Shown here: piece after piece, positions 8,071 to 14,943 of the stretch
Layout: each line of letters starts with the position of its first letter
How positions within the stretch are numbered: position 1 is the stretch's first letter
IMG/VR virus record: IMGVR_UViG_3300022602_001688
Span: 1 to 23,360 of that record
Reading direction: 5' to 3' (one strand)
DNA: 23,360 bases
Origin: a virus
Made by a program: the position numbers and the translations under genes
Notes under the pieces: generated by a model
Database searches by the model: none
What the model was told of the DNA's origin: nothing
Seen by the model: the letters and a program-made list of their open reading frames with translations, nothing else

Positions 8071-8328
8071 TTAGATACGTTTAGTGATATCTAAAATTGC
8101 TTCAATTTCTTCCCAATCTTCATTATGGCTAGCCCAATCGCCTTTATGTGCGATTTTGATTGCCTTATTGATAACGCTTGGTTTAACTTGTAATTCTTCT
8201 GCAACTGCTTTAACAGTTTCTTTTAAGCCTTCTGATAAGTCTTCAATTTCACGTAGTACTGTGCTACCTTCTGAAATTAAACGCTCTAGTTTTGCCTTTT
8301 CTTCTGCACCGTATGACCGACCGCCCAT
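8071..8328 (-). CDS. dsbA: DsbA-like double-stranded DNA-binding protein
   Basis: An 85-residue acidic, helical protein resembling T4 DsbA (89 residues), a small dsDNA-binding protein associated with late transcription. Seen: an N-terminal coiled segment (EEKAKLERLISEGSTVL), a helix pair with KAVAEELQVKPSVINKAIKIAHKG, and an acidic C-terminal helix EDWEEIEAILDI, in the same order as T4 DsbA (RAKDELGV..., LYHKDN, EVVELYDTVF). It is unrelated to the disulfide oxidoreductase of the same name. AGGAG lies 7 bases before the ATG. It is the first gene after the promoter at 8353-8381 and is followed, 81 bases on, by the DNA polymerase gene. Confidence 0.72.
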   Translation of the reverse strand: MGGRSYGAEEKAKLERLISEGSTVLREIEDLSEGLKETVKAVAEELQVKPSVINKAIKIAHKGDWASHNEDWEEIEAILDITKRI

Positions 8329-8352
8329 GTAAATCTCCTAATGTATATGCCT

Positions 8353-8381
8353 ATTATATATTACTTATTATGTAAACGCAA
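8353..8381 (-). promoter_or_regulatory. Probable sigma70-type promoter for dsbA and DNA polymerase
   Basis: On the minus strand TTGCGT (8381-8376), a 17-base spacer and a perfect TATAAT (8358-8353) precede the dsbA start by about 25 bases. The -35 box is only a partial match. It lies between a terminator-like hairpin and dsbA, where a new transcript is expected. Confidence 0.6.
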
Positions 8382-8394
8382 CCTTTAGAGGTGG

Positions 8395-8420
8395 AAATGG
8401 CAGAAATAAATCTGCCATTT
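8395..8420 (-). terminator. Terminator-like hairpin after the 774-residue protein gene
   Basis: A perfect 10-bp inverted repeat, AAATGGCAGA / TCTGCCATTT, with a 6-base loop lies just after the stop codon of the 8428-10752 gene and before the dsbA promoter. On the transcribed strand the U run is short and partly inside the stem, so termination may be leaky. It ends the 10-kb block of candidate head-internal genes. Confidence 0.6.
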
Positions 8421-8427
8421 TGTTTAA

Positions 8428-10752
8428 TTAACCGCGAGCGATTTTAAGCCAACGAGATAACTCGTCATCGACTGATTCTGCCTTTACTGCTGGGTTTGAT
8501 GCGGCGCCTGCTCCACCACCGTTTTTATAAACAGTTGGTTGCGATGTAACATCTTTGGTTATGTTAGCAATACTACCTGGAACGTCTGCTGGTAATCCAG
8601 ATGCTAGAGGAGGTTTCATTCCACCGCCGCCTACATCAGCTGGAGCCGCAGGATGATCTTTTTGGAACGTATCGATAGCTGTTTGTGCATCTTGCAATGC
8701 TCTCGATATACCAGCGTCACCGCCTTCTGTTGCATCTGGGACATCTGCTAATGTTCCCATTACTTGTTTAATTTGGTCAATTAATGCTTGTTGTTCCGGT
8801 GTCGGAGGAGTAGTAGTTGGTGTAGTTGGTGTAGTCGGTGTTCCACCACTTCCACCACTTCCACCACTTCCACCACTTCCACCATGACCACCTGTAACAG
8901 TTGCAGGAGCACCTCCTGAACCATTACCACCTAATGCTAACCCTGCACCTGCACCTAATGCTGTTGCACCTAATGCGGCTTTAACTGGATTACGTCCAAT
9001 TGCGGCACCTGTTTTAAGAGCACCTTTTTGTACAGCAGATAGATCCTTGCCAGTATTTGCTAATCTTGTTGCGGCCGCAGGAGCATTACTAGCACGAGCG
9101 GCAGTTTTAACTGCACCGCCTGCACCTTTCAATGCATCCCAACCTGCGCTAAGACCTTTACCAATACCTTGCAACCAATTTGCTTCGTTAAGTAATAAAC
9201 TACCTTCTTCAGCACTTTCATTAATAGCGGCAATCGTCATTAAGTCTGTAACATAATCGCCATTTTCATCATAGATGAAACAGCTTTCGTCTAAGAAATA
9301 TTCTTTAGCCAAACTTTCTTTAATTACAGATTTAGCTTCAATCAATTCTAAACGTGCTTGCATATCGCGAATACTTTCTGCAACTGATTGTTTTGCTGAT
9401 TCTGCAATTCCTGCTTTACCATAAGTCTCTGGACCAGGCATACCGTCAGCGGCAATACCTTGTGATTGTTGCCATGCTTTTAGTTTAGCTGATGTTTCAG
9501 GTCCCATTTTTCCATCCGGATTAGCACCGATAACTTTTTGTAGTTGAGCTAGTTTAGCATCAGTTCCGCCTGCTGGATGTCCACCACTACTACCACCTGC
9601 TGGAGCATTTTTATCTGGAGCACCACCAAATGCGCTACCAGTAGCTTTGTAGTCACGTGCCATATTAGCGGCATCTAATCCCATTGAAGCGGCCGCAGTT
9701 AACGGTCCACCCAAACTCAATACAGCACTTAAACCTGCCATGCCAGCACCTAAGTAGTCACCTTTCTTAGCACGGTCGATGGCATCTGCTGTACCAACAA
9801 CTAAACCAATACCTGGAATAATCTTAGATAACATTTTGCCGCCGCCTTTTGCAAGTAACATTTTACCTGCTTCTGGAGCAACTGCTTTAATATTCTTTGC
9901 GGCTAGGTTTGTAGCAATTTCTTTTTCAGCGGCTGGTAAAGTACCAAGTCCTGCGGTTTGTTTTGCAATACCATTTCCCGATTTTAATCTTGCTTTTAAT
10001 GCGGCTTGTGCATCGTTAGTTGCATTGCCAGCACCTGTTTTTACCATACCATTCATGGTATTTTGTAATTCACCACTAGCGGCACGACCTCTTTCTAATG
10101 CCGAATCTGCACGACTTTGTGCAAGTTTGTTTCCTACCTCACCAAAATCGCCAGGAGCTGATGCTTTAGGTGCACCTGGTAAATCTGCAAATGCGGCATT
10201 TGGATTATCTGGCGACATTGTGTTAGCAAGTTCGTCTAATTGATAACCAAAACTTTCTGCTAATTGTCGTGCAAATTCAAAACTTTCTTTAGTAGCGGCA
10301 GGTGTTGCCGGAGCTGCCGCTGAAGATGCTTTAAGTTGGTCTAATAGCTTATAAAGTTTTTGTAAGTTTGCTTGATTAACTTGTTGGCTAGTTCTGTCAG
10401 CATTAACTTTGCCACTTTGTGCTCTTAATTGCTTGTCATAACTAGAACCTGAAGTACCAAATATTCTACCTAGTAATGTTGATGTGTGAGCATTGCTAGG
10501 AATTAACCCCATATCAGATAATTTAAAGTCTGTGTTCTTATCTGCGGTGGAAGAAATTTGACCGTTTGCTCCGACAAAAGAACCAGATACTGGATCATAC
10601 AAACCGCCTAGTTGATTTTTAGTTGCCAACGCGGCCAATGCAGACGCACGTTCTTGATCAGTGCTCATGCCTTGTACAGCGGCCTGCACATCTTGCATTG
10701 TCAAACCTTCTGACAACGCATCTAATTTAGATAGTACGTCTCTAATGTTCAT
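8428..10752 (-). CDS. Large modular virion-associated protein with peptidoglycan-binding domain
   Basis: A 774-residue low-complexity, Ala/Gly-rich protein. In order: a short amphipathic start, MNIRDVLSKLDALSE, ending in an L-S-E prohead-protease-like site; helical and Ala/Gln-rich regions; a hydrophobic glycine-zipper-like stretch near 297-361 (IIPGIGLVVGTADAI, AGLSAVLSLGGPLTAAASMG); a PG_binding_1-like domain near 399-445 (NPDGKMGPETSAKLKAWQ); a second Gly/Ala-rich hydrophobic segment near 589-609; a GGS and TPT repeat linker; and a conserved-looking tail ESVDDELSRWLKIARG. No lytic catalytic domain is seen. The features fit a protein carried in the virion and passed through the cell envelope at infection, but that is inference. 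The ATG overlaps the stop of the upstream gene as ATGA; a hairpin terminator follows. Confidence 0.72.
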   Translation of the reverse strand: MNIRDVLSKLDALSEGLTMQDVQAAVQGMSTDQERASALAALATKNQLGGLYDPVSGSFVGANGQISSTADKNTDFKLSDMGLIPSNAHTSTLLGRIFGTSGSSYDKQLRAQSGKVNADRTSQQVNQANLQKLYKLLDQLKASSAAAPATPAATKESFEFARQLAESFGYQLDELANTMSPDNPNAAFADLPGAPKASAPGDFGEVGNKLAQSRADSALERGRAASGELQNTMNGMVKTGAGNATNDAQAALKARLKSGNGIAKQTAGLGTLPAAEKEIATNLAAKNIKAVAPEAGKMLLAKGGGKMLSKIIPGIGLVVGTADAIDRAKKGDYLGAGMAGLSAVLSLGGPLTAAASMGLDAANMARDYKATGSAFGGAPDKNAPAGGSSGGHPAGGTDAKLAQLQKVIGANPDGKMGPETSAKLKAWQQSQGIAADGMPGPETYGKAGIAESAKQSVAESIRDMQARLELIEAKSVIKESLAKEYFLDESCFIYDENGDYVTDLMTIAAINESAEEGSLLLNEANWLQGIGKGLSAGWDALKGAGGAVKTAARASNAPAAATRLANTGKDLSAVQKGALKTGAAIGRNPVKAALGATALGAGAGLALGGNGSGGAPATVTGGHGGSGGSGGSGGSGGTPTTPTTPTTTPPTPEQQALIDQIKQVMGTLADVPDATEGGDAGISRALQDAQTAIDTFQKDHPAAPADVGGGGMKPPLASGLPADVPGSIANITKDVTSQPTVYKNGGGAGAASNPAVKAESVDDELSRWLKIARG
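8841..8884 (-). repeat. 9-bp tandem repeat coding for a GGS linker
   Basis: About five copies of a 9-bp unit (TTCCACCAC on the plus strand) are nearly identical at the DNA level and encode repeated Gly-Gly-Ser. It is followed by a TPT-repeat stretch. Such a tract can change length by slippage without breaking frame. Confidence 0.85.
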
Positions 10753-11570
10753 TTTACATTCCTTTTATTCTTTCTAATCATTTCATTAATATGTTTAATG
10801 GAGCTCGTATTCTTTTTGGATTCAGCGACTTGCTCGTGATGTTTAACACAATATTTTAATTCATCTAAAGCATCTTCGTAGGAATCGTAGCCACTGTTGT
10901 CTATACCAGATGCATAGTGCTTCATATACCATTCACCGCCACCGGGACTTGCTTCAGGGTCTATACCAATTTCACCGACTGGCTTGCCATGCTTTTTAAT
11001 AACTTTTTTAACTTGATCGGAACCTTGTTCGCTCATACCTAAATCAAAATGTCCACCGGTACTAGGAGTTACTTCTGGACCAGGACCTGCACCGCGACCA
11101 TCGAACCCAAGACTTTCATCAAGATCTTTTTGGTTCCATTTATCGTTATACCTGTGATGGGATATTTTAAGCTCGGACTCTAATTCTTTCAATGCTTTAG
11201 CTTGAGCAGTTTTTTCGATCTTACTTTTTTTAGATTCTTTAATCAAAACACGTTCAGCAATAATGCTAGCATATTGATTAATTAATTGACGTTTAGATGT
11301 TTGTTGTTCAGCAAACTCTTGCTCAACATCATTTAAGTACTTGTCGATTAAACGTGCTTTACGTTCAACGGGAACAGGTTCTTCTTTTTGATAGTGTTGC
11401 ATTGCCATTTGAACTGGCAATGACACTTTATGCGGATTACTTGCTTCTGTTAGTATTTGTATACTAGCATTTTTATCTACGATAGCTAAAAATTTAGACA
11501 TATCAGAAGCACCTGCTACAGGCTTTGTAGCAACGCCATCCATCGCCTGTAGTATGCGCTTTATGTCCAT
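10749..11570 (-). CDS. Candidate internal head/structural protein, unknown function
   Basis: A 273-residue highly charged protein without recognised enzymatic motifs. It starts MDIKRILQAMDGVA, an amphipathic leader like its neighbours, and carries an L-T-E protease-like site at residues 40-42. A Lys/Glu-rich helical middle section (residues ~90-140, likely coiled) is followed by a Gly-rich stretch GFDGRGAGPGPEVTPSTGG. The more ordered C-terminal half contains KPVGEIGIDPEASPGGGEWY and SYEDALDELKYCVKHHEQVAES, which looks like a small globular domain with a conserved Trp/Tyr. It lies 4 bases after the metal-site-rich gene and overlaps the next gene as ATGA. Its role in the virion is inferred from context only. 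Confidence 0.75.
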   Translation of the reverse strand: MDIKRILQAMDGVATKPVAGASDMSKFLAIVDKNASIQILTEASNPHKVSLPVQMAMQHYQKEEPVPVERKARLIDKYLNDVEQEFAEQQTSKRQLINQYASIIAERVLIKESKKSKIEKTAQAKALKELESELKISHHRYNDKWNQKDLDESLGFDGRGAGPGPEVTPSTGGHFDLGMSEQGSDQVKKVIKKHGKPVGEIGIDPEASPGGGEWYMKHYASGIDNSGYDSYEDALDELKYCVKHHEQVAESKKNTSSIKHINEMIRKNKRNVK

Positions 11571-11574
11571 TGGA

Positions 11575-13320
11575 TTATCCCAATAGGCGTTTTGTCAATG
11601 CACGGATTTGATCAACCTCACGGTTCTCAACTAATGCTGGCTTTTCTGTACGATTCAAACGTCCAGTTAACTGAACTAAACGATCTACTTCAGAAGACTC
11701 TTTAACAGTTTCTTTCTTATCCATAGCTTTTTTAATTGCTTTGTCTACTGAACCGGCATGTTCGTCTTTACCGCTTTCAACTTTTCCATCACCGTCGTAA
11801 TCTTTCTTAGCAAGTTCAGCTTTTTTCTCAGCCATGTATGCTGTAGTTTCTTTGATATTTTTCCACATAGCGGCAGCGGCAATCTTTTCGCCTTTCTCAC
11901 CACCACCAGCTTTCTTAGCTAACTTGTCGAAGCCTTTACCCGGCTTACCAATGTCTCCACCTGCCTTAGCTTTTTTAACTGTAGCAGACTTCTTAGCTTT
12001 GCTTAGACCTGCGCTTGGCTTTTTGCCTTCTGCCATCGGAGTTGCGATTGCATTTGGATCGCATTCATACATAGTGCCTTGATTTAGATGTGGATGTTGA
12101 TGATATGTTTCACCCATTGCACCGTGCATAATGCTTCCACCGCATGACTCACATGCGTCTTTATGGTGCATAGCTAATTCAAGATTACCTGCTTTGTGGT
12201 GCTTTGCATATTCACAAGCATGGTGATGAGCCATATGCCCTGCTGGCATTTTGCTTTCTTTAACACTCTTCTTGTCGGCAATAGCTTTTTTCATTGACTC
12301 TTTCTTGTTGCCGTCTTTGTCCATATCTAAGAAATCTGGTTTCTTTTTCTTAGCTTCGTATACACCTTGGCCGTACACTTCTTTTACAGGCTCTTCTTTT
12401 CTGTTATCAAATTTCTCGCCATTCTTCTTACCCCAAGTTGGAGTATTGTGTTTTGGTAGCTTGATATCATTGCCACGTTCTGCTTTCTTTGTCTCAGCAT
12501 CTTTAGCTTTAGCATGAGTTTTGATACCCTTGCCTGATTTTTGATCAGCTTCGCCGTCGTCAGCATAGCTAGTGTTTTTATGTACAACACCTGTGTTAGT
12601 CTTAGTTAACTCACCTGTACGAGTCTTCTTAGTATCGCCGACTTTCATTTCGCCTTTACCTTTTGAAGAGAATGCATTTTCAACTTCTTCGTCTACTTCT
12701 GTTTCTGGACTATCTTGTCCGTCCATACGCTTGTGAGCAGCCTTAGTAGCTTTAACTAGACGTTTATATTTTTCAACCTTAGCAAGTGCTTTAGGATGAG
12801 GAGTCATTCCAGGCATATGAACTACGCCAGTTCCGCCACATTCTCCGCATGGTTGTTCGCCACCATTCAATGGGCCTTCCATCATTTTAACTTTTTCAGC
12901 ATCGGCTTTCTTAAGAGCTTTAACTTTAGATTTAGCCTCCATTAGCCAGTTCTTAAGAATACGTTTCTTGCTTTCGCTTAATGCTGGGGAATTCATTTGC
13001 TCGCCATACTCGCCGATTTTCTTTTCATAAGCTAGATAGTGATAAACACTGGCAATGTTAGTAGCGGCAATAGTAATTTTACTTTGTACCCATGCTTCTA
13101 ACTCTTCATCATCTTGGATGTGTTCTTGTAAGTTAGTTGCATAGTTAGCTAATTTAATTAGCTCTTGTTTGGCCATTGCGCCTTCTTGGTCACCGTGTGG
13201 GCCTTCTGCACCTGGGTCTGCACCCATATCTGCGTCCATTCCTGGTTCTGCACCTGCGTCCATTCCTGGTTCTGCACCTGCGTCCATTCCTGGGTCTAAG
13301 TTATCTAATTCTGGTGGCAT
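11575..13320 (-). CDS. Lysine-rich protein with Cys/His and EF-hand-like motifs
   Basis: A 581-residue, Lys/Glu-rich, mostly disordered-looking protein. In order: an N-terminal PGMDAGAE repeat; helical segment ~45-120; a CGECGGTG motif like one DnaJ zinc-finger repeat; a long basic low-complexity region; an acidic DMDKDG loop; a His/Cys-rich patch with HHHACEYAKHH and HHKDACESCGG; a second D-rich loop, DYDGDGKVESGKDE, resembling an EF-hand; and two C-terminal copies of a short helix, EVDRLVQLTGRLN and EVDQIRALTKRLLG. It may bind zinc and calcium, but this is inferred from motif shape only. No catalytic domain is recognised. GGAG precedes the ATG at 13320, and a GATAAATA late-promoter-like octamer lies 25 bases upstream. 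Its position in the head-protein cluster suggests a virion protein. Confidence 0.75.
   Translation of the reverse strand: MPPELDNLDPGMDAGAEPGMDAGAEPGMDADMGADPGAEGPHGDQEGAMAKQELIKLANYATNLQEHIQDDEELEAWVQSKITIAATNIASVYHYLAYEKKIGEYGEQMNSPALSESKKRILKNWLMEAKSKVKALKKADAEKVKMMEGPLNGGEQPCGECGGTGVVHMPGMTPHPKALAKVEKYKRLVKATKAAHKRMDGQDSPETEVDEEVENAFSSKGKGEMKVGDTKKTRTGELTKTNTGVVHKNTSYADDGEADQKSGKGIKTHAKAKDAETKKAERGNDIKLPKHNTPTWGKKNGEKFDNRKEEPVKEVYGQGVYEAKKKKPDFLDMDKDGNKKESMKKAIADKKSVKESKMPAGHMAHHHACEYAKHHKAGNLELAMHHKDACESCGGSIMHGAMGETYHQHPHLNQGTMYECDPNAIATPMAEGKKPSAGLSKAKKSATVKKAKAGGDIGKPGKGFDKLAKKAGGGEKGEKIAAAAMWKNIKETTAYMAEKKAELAKKDYDGDGKVESGKDEHAGSVDKAIKKAMDKKETVKESSEVDRLVQLTGRLNRTEKPALVENREVDQIRALTKRLLG
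13231..13293 (-). repeat. 24-bp tandem repeat (2.6 copies) coding PGMDAGAE
   Basis: Two identical 24-bp units (13231-13254, 13255-13278) and a 15-base partial third copy encode the repeated octapeptide PGMDAGAE near the N-terminus of the 581-residue protein. The identity at DNA level points to recent slippage or duplication. Confidence 0.9.
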
Positions 13321-13344
13321 GAGTATACTCCGTTTATCTTTATA

Positions 13345-13352
13345 TATTTATC
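13345..13352 (-). promoter_or_regulatory. Candidate T4-type late promoter element
   Basis: The minus strand reads GATAAATA, one base off the T4 late consensus TATAAATA, 25 bases before the start of the 581-residue protein gene and overlapping the stop of the gene before it. The same octamer recurs at 18341-18348 before another candidate head-protein gene. Confidence 0.5.
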
Positions 13353-13890
13353 TTTTGATGCTTCCGCCGGTTATCAAATTTGCCTTGATATCTAGGGCAT
13401 TTTTAGCTGTACCGTCTTTGTTTTTAGGTGTTTTCGGGTGCTTTTTATTTTTATAAACCGGGCCAACTCCGACATTGCCTGCACTTGTAGCGCCTGCACT
13501 AGCTGATTCCGCTACACCATGTTTAGCATCTAACCCATAATTTGGATTGTGTCTTCGCTGACCTAATACTTGATGTATTGCTTGAAATTTACTGTTATAT
13601 GGATATTGTTGTCCATTTGCCATTCTATCTTCTGGACTATTTCTAAATTTTTCTGCTAGGTCGTGAAGTTCTTCATTTGACAGATGTGAAAAAGGTTTAA
13701 GCCACTCTTCATATCTTCTTACATTTGCTTCACCTTCTTTTTTTCCTAAGGTGACGCCGTGTTGGTAACCTTTTTCATAATGATCTGATGAAGGGCCATA
13801 TATAGAACTGGCACGTGGATTTCGATGACCTCGTTTGCCATCATTTACGCCATCTTCGTAAGGGCCTTCTAATAATTCTTTCATTTTCAT
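13348..13890 (-). CDS. Candidate internal head protein, unknown function
   Basis: A 180-residue basic, polar protein. It starts MKMKELLEG: a short basic leader and an L-L-E site expected for gp21-type prohead protease cleavage. A tyrosine/glycine-rich region follows (YEDGVNDGKRG, HYEKGYQHGVTLGKKEGE), then a helical segment with LSNEELHDLAEKF, then AESASAGATSAGNVGVGPVY and a Lys-rich C-terminus ending ANLITGGSIKR. I do not recognise a catalytic motif. The paired YxxGxxxG phrases suggest a small repeated unit. The ATG overlaps the upstream stop as ATGA, so it belongs to the same translated chain as the small paralog genes. Confidence 0.75.
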   Translation of the reverse strand: MKMKELLEGPYEDGVNDGKRGHRNPRASSIYGPSSDHYEKGYQHGVTLGKKEGEANVRRYEEWLKPFSHLSNEELHDLAEKFRNSPEDRMANGQQYPYNSKFQAIHQVLGQRRHNPNYGLDAKHGVAESASAGATSAGNVGVGPVYKNKKHPKTPKNKDGTAKNALDIKANLITGGSIKR

Positions 13891-14117
13891 TTTTTAATTC
13901 CTCTGAATCCTTTTCCTACGGCAAGCTCACCGCCCATAAATTTAGGCAAACTAAACCACAACTTGAACCAATCTTCAGTGCCAGGCTGTATGTTTTGCTC
14001 ACGCATAATCTTTGCTTTCTCTGTACCAGTTATACTGATATTACTTCCGCCGTAAGGTTGCAGACCTTTAAACTCGTTAATACCTGCTAACTTCTTAAGA
14101 CGTTCTAGTTCATCCAT
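13887..14117 (-). CDS. Small conserved phage protein with LWF motif
   Basis: A 76-residue protein: an N-terminal helix MDELERLKKLAGINE ending in an I-N-E prohead-protease-like site, a middle segment with ISITGTEKAKIMREQNIQPG, and a compact TEDWFKLWFSLPKFMGG motif. From memory, similar small proteins with a PGxxxWFxLWF motif occur in T4-like marine phages; their function is unknown. The start shares TAATG with the stop of the upstream gene and the stop shares ATGA with the next gene. Confidence 0.72.
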   Translation of the reverse strand: MDELERLKKLAGINEFKGLQPYGGSNISITGTEKAKIMREQNIQPGTEDWFKLWFSLPKFMGGELAVGKGFRGIKK

Positions 14118-14527
14118 TATACACCGTACTTATTCTTTTTAGGTTTTGCAACAGGACTAAATTTGTTAGTTCCTTCCGGTTCTTCACTACGGTTGTTGCT
14201 TAACTTTTTACCTTTGTAACCTAAGTCTTTTTTACTCTTATCGATAATATCTTGTTCTGCATCAGTAAATGCATACAATGACATTTGATTAGCACTTGGA
14301 CTTTGTGCATCCATGCCTTGTTCACCCGGACTACCCGCCATGTGTACACCAAATCGATACATGTTATAATACCAGCTTGGTAGTTCAGGCAACGTATTCC
14401 AGCCTTTAATAGCGGCTGTGTGATTTGGATGCACTTTGCCTTTAGAGCCGTGATTGATTTCACTGTTACCGCCGTAAGCATCCATACCGCCTTCGCTATC
14501 TTCAGATAAGAATTCTCTTGCTCTCAT
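14117..14527 (-). CDS. Small paralog family member A (SPVAKPKxNKYG tail)
   Basis: A 136-residue protein, first of three related sequences. The N-terminus MRAREFLSE matches the layout of the T4 internal protein leader (MKTYQEFIAE), with an L-S-E protease site after nine residues. The core has YYNMYRFGVHMAGSPGEQGMD and YAFTDAEQDIIDKSKKDLG; the C-terminus ends FSPVAKPKKNKYGV. The two shared ends and the core pattern Y..YRFG...AGSP / (F/Y)(S/T)D....II recur in the genes at 14527-14901 and in the second half of 14901-16073. The function is unknown. Adjacent genes are joined by one-base TAATG overlaps. It is likely a packaged head protein, by inference. Confidence 0.78.
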   Translation of the reverse strand: MRAREFLSEDSEGGMDAYGGNSEINHGSKGKVHPNHTAAIKGWNTLPELPSWYYNMYRFGVHMAGSPGEQGMDAQSPSANQMSLYAFTDAEQDIIDKSKKDLGYKGKKLSNNRSEEPEGTNKFSPVAKPKKNKYGV

Positions 14528-14569
14528 TATATACCGTACTTGTTTTTTTTAGGTTTAGCTACTGGACTA
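14519..14569 (-). repeat. Direct repeat copy 1 at paralog junction
   Basis: 51 bases matching 14893-14943 at 49 positions. It spans the start of one paralog and the 3' end of the preceding one (stop codon plus the KPKKNKYG-coding tail). A more diverged third copy lies around 14115-14159. It marks recent tandem duplication of this gene. Confidence 0.88.
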
Positions 14570-14901
14570 GTTTTCTGTGTATCTTCAGGTTCTTTACTTT
14601 TATGAAAAGCAACTCTGTCATGGTACTCAGTAGGTATAGATTTTTTAACTTGTTTAAACATATTATGTTCTACTTCGGTATACGGGTGTTGTGTCCAGTA
14701 AGGACCCATCCAGCTCTCATGATCTATGTCTAATTTATTGTTACTACCATCTGACATAGCTAATGCTAGCCCTGTACGTAATTGGTGGTAGTTAGGATAG
14801 TAACCGCCAGGATCTCTAGCAACAGCCGCACTGGTATGAACACTTGCATGATGCTCATGATGCTTACCGGTTCTTTCGACAATAAATTCTTTTGCTCTCA
14901 T
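14527..14901 (-). CDS. Small paralog family member B (SPVAKPKxNKYG tail)
   Basis: A 124-residue protein, second of the tandem family. It begins MRAKEFIVE, with an I-V-E protease-like site at residues 7-9, continues through a His-rich stretch (GKHHEHHASVH), a core NYHQLRTGLALAMSDGSN aligned with the YRFG...AGSP core of its relatives, and YTEVEHNMFKQVKKSI aligned with their (F/Y)(S/T)D helix. It ends TSPVAKPKKNKYGI. The core has drifted more than the two ends, so the leader and tail appear to be the constrained parts. The start and stop overlap the neighbours as TAATG. Confidence 0.78.
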   Translation of the reverse strand: MRAKEFIVERTGKHHEHHASVHTSAAVARDPGGYYPNYHQLRTGLALAMSDGSNNKLDIDHESWMGPYWTQHPYTEVEHNMFKQVKKSIPTEYHDRVAFHKSKEPEDTQKTSPVAKPKKNKYGI

Positions 14902-14943
14902 TATATACCGTACTTGTTCGTTTTAGGTTTAGCTACTGGACTA
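14893..14943 (-). repeat. Direct repeat copy 2 at paralog junction
   Basis: Partner of 14519-14569 (49 of 51 bases identical). It spans the start of paralog B and the 3' end of the nucleotidyltransferase-fusion gene. Confidence 0.88.

Noticed and set aside
8065-8072. AATAAATA as a late promoter before DNA polymerase
   Set aside because: It overlaps the dsbA stop region, has a poorer match than the two GATAAATA sites, and a polymerase gene is not expected to be late.
4043-9695. Four NotI sites (GCGGCCGC) in AT-rich DNA, suggesting vector or assembly junctions
   Set aside because: Each lies in frame inside a coherent coding sequence and encodes Ala-Ala-Ala; they follow from the GCC-before-Ala codon habit that avoids GCWGC.
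9779-10243. Open frame of 154 codons on the plus strand
   Set aside because: It is the antisense of the Ala/Gly-rich 774-residue protein; its Ala/Pro/Ser-rich translation is what such antisense frames give.
12838-12862. CGECGGTG motif as evidence for a second DnaJ-type chaperone
   Set aside because: Only one of four zinc repeats is present and there is no J domain; the rest of the protein is lysine-rich and disordered.
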